A stretch of 46,983 bases of DNA from the NCBI RefSeq assembly GCF_003350925.1, contig NZ_KZ857174.1:335276-382258 (forward strand), in the 5' to 3' direction. The translations under genes were made by a program, and so were the position numbers. This DNA is from Dyella tabacisoli (GTDB lineage Bacteria; Pseudomonadota; Gammaproteobacteria; Xanthomonadales; Rhodanobacteraceae). The notes under the pieces were generated by a model. That model made no database searches and was not told where the DNA came from. It saw nothing but the letters and a program-made list of their open reading frames with translations. Of the stretch, positions 46,341 to 46,983 are shown one piece after another (position 1 is the stretch's first letter; each line of letters begins with the position of its first letter).

Positions 46341-46847
46341 ATGATTATACTGCGCTTAACTACAGTACTTATATTTGTGTGTTCATGCATTTTTAGTCAT
46401 AGCTCATTAGCTGATGCTTCTGATGCTGGGGAAGAGAGGTTCTTTCCTTTGACATTTGCGTTTGTTTGCAATGATAAAACCTCTGCTGTAGATCGTTATG
46501 AGGTTGCGCGTTCTGCGCAGGCGTTAGGGGATGTTCATCCTACGGAGTGTGTAGATAAAAGAAAGCTAGCCTCCAATGTAAGGCCGGTAGCAGTTTCATG
46601 GGTGCATAATAAGGCCGCCGATTTGTATATGGTCATCATTCGGATGAATGCACAAGATGCGGCAGCTATTGCGCAGCTCACTGCATCTGTGACGAATCAA
46701 AAAATGATTATTTATGGAGGCGACAGAGCGATTTTGTCTAGTAGGCTATATTCTCCGTTCCATGGGGATAAATTCTACATTAGCGCAGATTCTCTTGAGG
46801 ATGCGCGTCACACTGTAAGCGTGTTCAGTGAGCGAGGCGGGTTGTAG
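46341..46847 (+). CDS. Periplasmic SecDF-P1-head-like protein, candidate RHS immunity protein
   Basis: A 168-residue protein with a signal peptide (MIILRLTTVLIFVCSCIFSHSSLA|DASD). Two Cys (FVCNDKT, PTECVDK) could pair. The C-terminal half, VIIRMNAQDAAAIAQLTASVTNQKMIIYGGDRAILSS and YISADSLEDARHTVSVF, resembles the P1 head subdomain of SecD (ligand-facing strand-helix pattern with LT...G..I...G). The gene is A+T-richer than the rest of the window and follows the RHS tip by 64 nt. An immunity role is inferred from position and localisation alone. The protein could instead act in an unrelated envelope role. Confidence 0.75.
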   Translation: MIILRLTTVLIFVCSCIFSHSSLADASDAGEERFFPLTFAFVCNDKTSAVDRYEVARSAQALGDVHPTECVDKRKLASNVRPVAVSWVHNKAADLYMVIIRMNAQDAAAIAQLTASVTNQKMIIYGGDRAILSSRLYSPFHGDKFYISADSLEDARHTVSVFSERGGL

Positions 46848-46910
46848 ATGACAGAGCCTATGACCTGAGCGCTCCCTGTGTGGTGGCGAGTCGTGCGCCA
46901 ATTCATTGCC

Positions 46911-46936
46911 GCCCTGGAGAGATCCGGGGCTTTTTT
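46911..46936 (+). terminator. Intrinsic terminator after the RHS locus
   Basis: Stem GCCCTGGA / TCCGGGGC (46911-46918 and 46923-46930, one G-T pair) with a GAGA tetraloop and six T. It lies 64 bp after the small periplasmic gene, closing the RHS-immunity pair. No further gene is seen to the window end. Confidence 0.85.
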
Positions 46937-46983
46937 CGGTCAGTCCCCGGCGCGCGCGGTCATCCCCCCTCCTCGCCTGCGCA

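Overview
The window looks like chromosome from a high-G+C gammaproteobacterium of the Lysobacterales (Xanthomonadales), most likely a Rhodanobacteraceae relative such as Dyella, Frateuria or Luteibacter. The reasons are the pilT-pilU and pilG-H-I-J-L-chpB-chpC gene orders, the Oar-type TonB-dependent receptor, the dense REP-like and GC-hairpin repeats, and the protein families present. This is inference; there is no 16S gene in the window.

Layout. 1-137 is a dispersed structured repeat. 138-7184 is a minus-strand housekeeping run: valS, a DUF4328 membrane protein, hemE, a small WGR protein, aroB and aroK. 7187-9455 is a plus-strand series of an atypical SDR epimerase, DUF2007, YbjQ/UPF0145 and dodecin. 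9507-13265 holds a P-loop kinase (minus), pdxH with a BtuF-like protein (plus), and yggT-proC (minus). 13639-16056 holds the type IV pilus retraction ATPases pilT and pilU, separated by a symmetric GGGGAAC repeat. 16417-23932 is accessory: a large TonB-dependent receptor, a DHCW cupin, a lipoprotein, and a TetR regulator divergent from a thiolase across a perfect operator palindrome. 24294-28281 is a minus-strand operon read gshB-tonB-yqgE-ruvX-pyrB. 28635-40910 is the Pil-Chp chemosensory operon. 40911-41464 is a repeat-rich spacer. 41465-46847 is a secreted RHS-repeat protein with a variable C-terminal tip and a small periplasmic protein that may be its immunity partner.

How the genes work together. 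PilT and PilU retract the pilus. Downstream of the divergent gshB cluster, PilJ (receptor), PilI and ChpC (CheW couplers), PilL (multi-Hpt CheA kinase) and PilG/PilH (response regulators) form the pathway that controls pilus extension and retraction. No CheR methyltransferase (pilK) is present, and the CheB-like ChpB seems to lack its catalytic serine, so adaptation by methylation may be lost or done elsewhere. The order pilTU / pyrB-ruvX-yqgE-tonB-gshB / pilG... is the Pseudomonas-type arrangement, here interrupted by the 16-24 kb accessory block and lacking yggS, pyrR and the pyrC-like gene.

The best candidates for something undescribed are the RHS tip with its SecDF-P1-head-like neighbour, the apparently dead ChpB in a pathway without PilK, and repeat families with covarying or symmetric structure.
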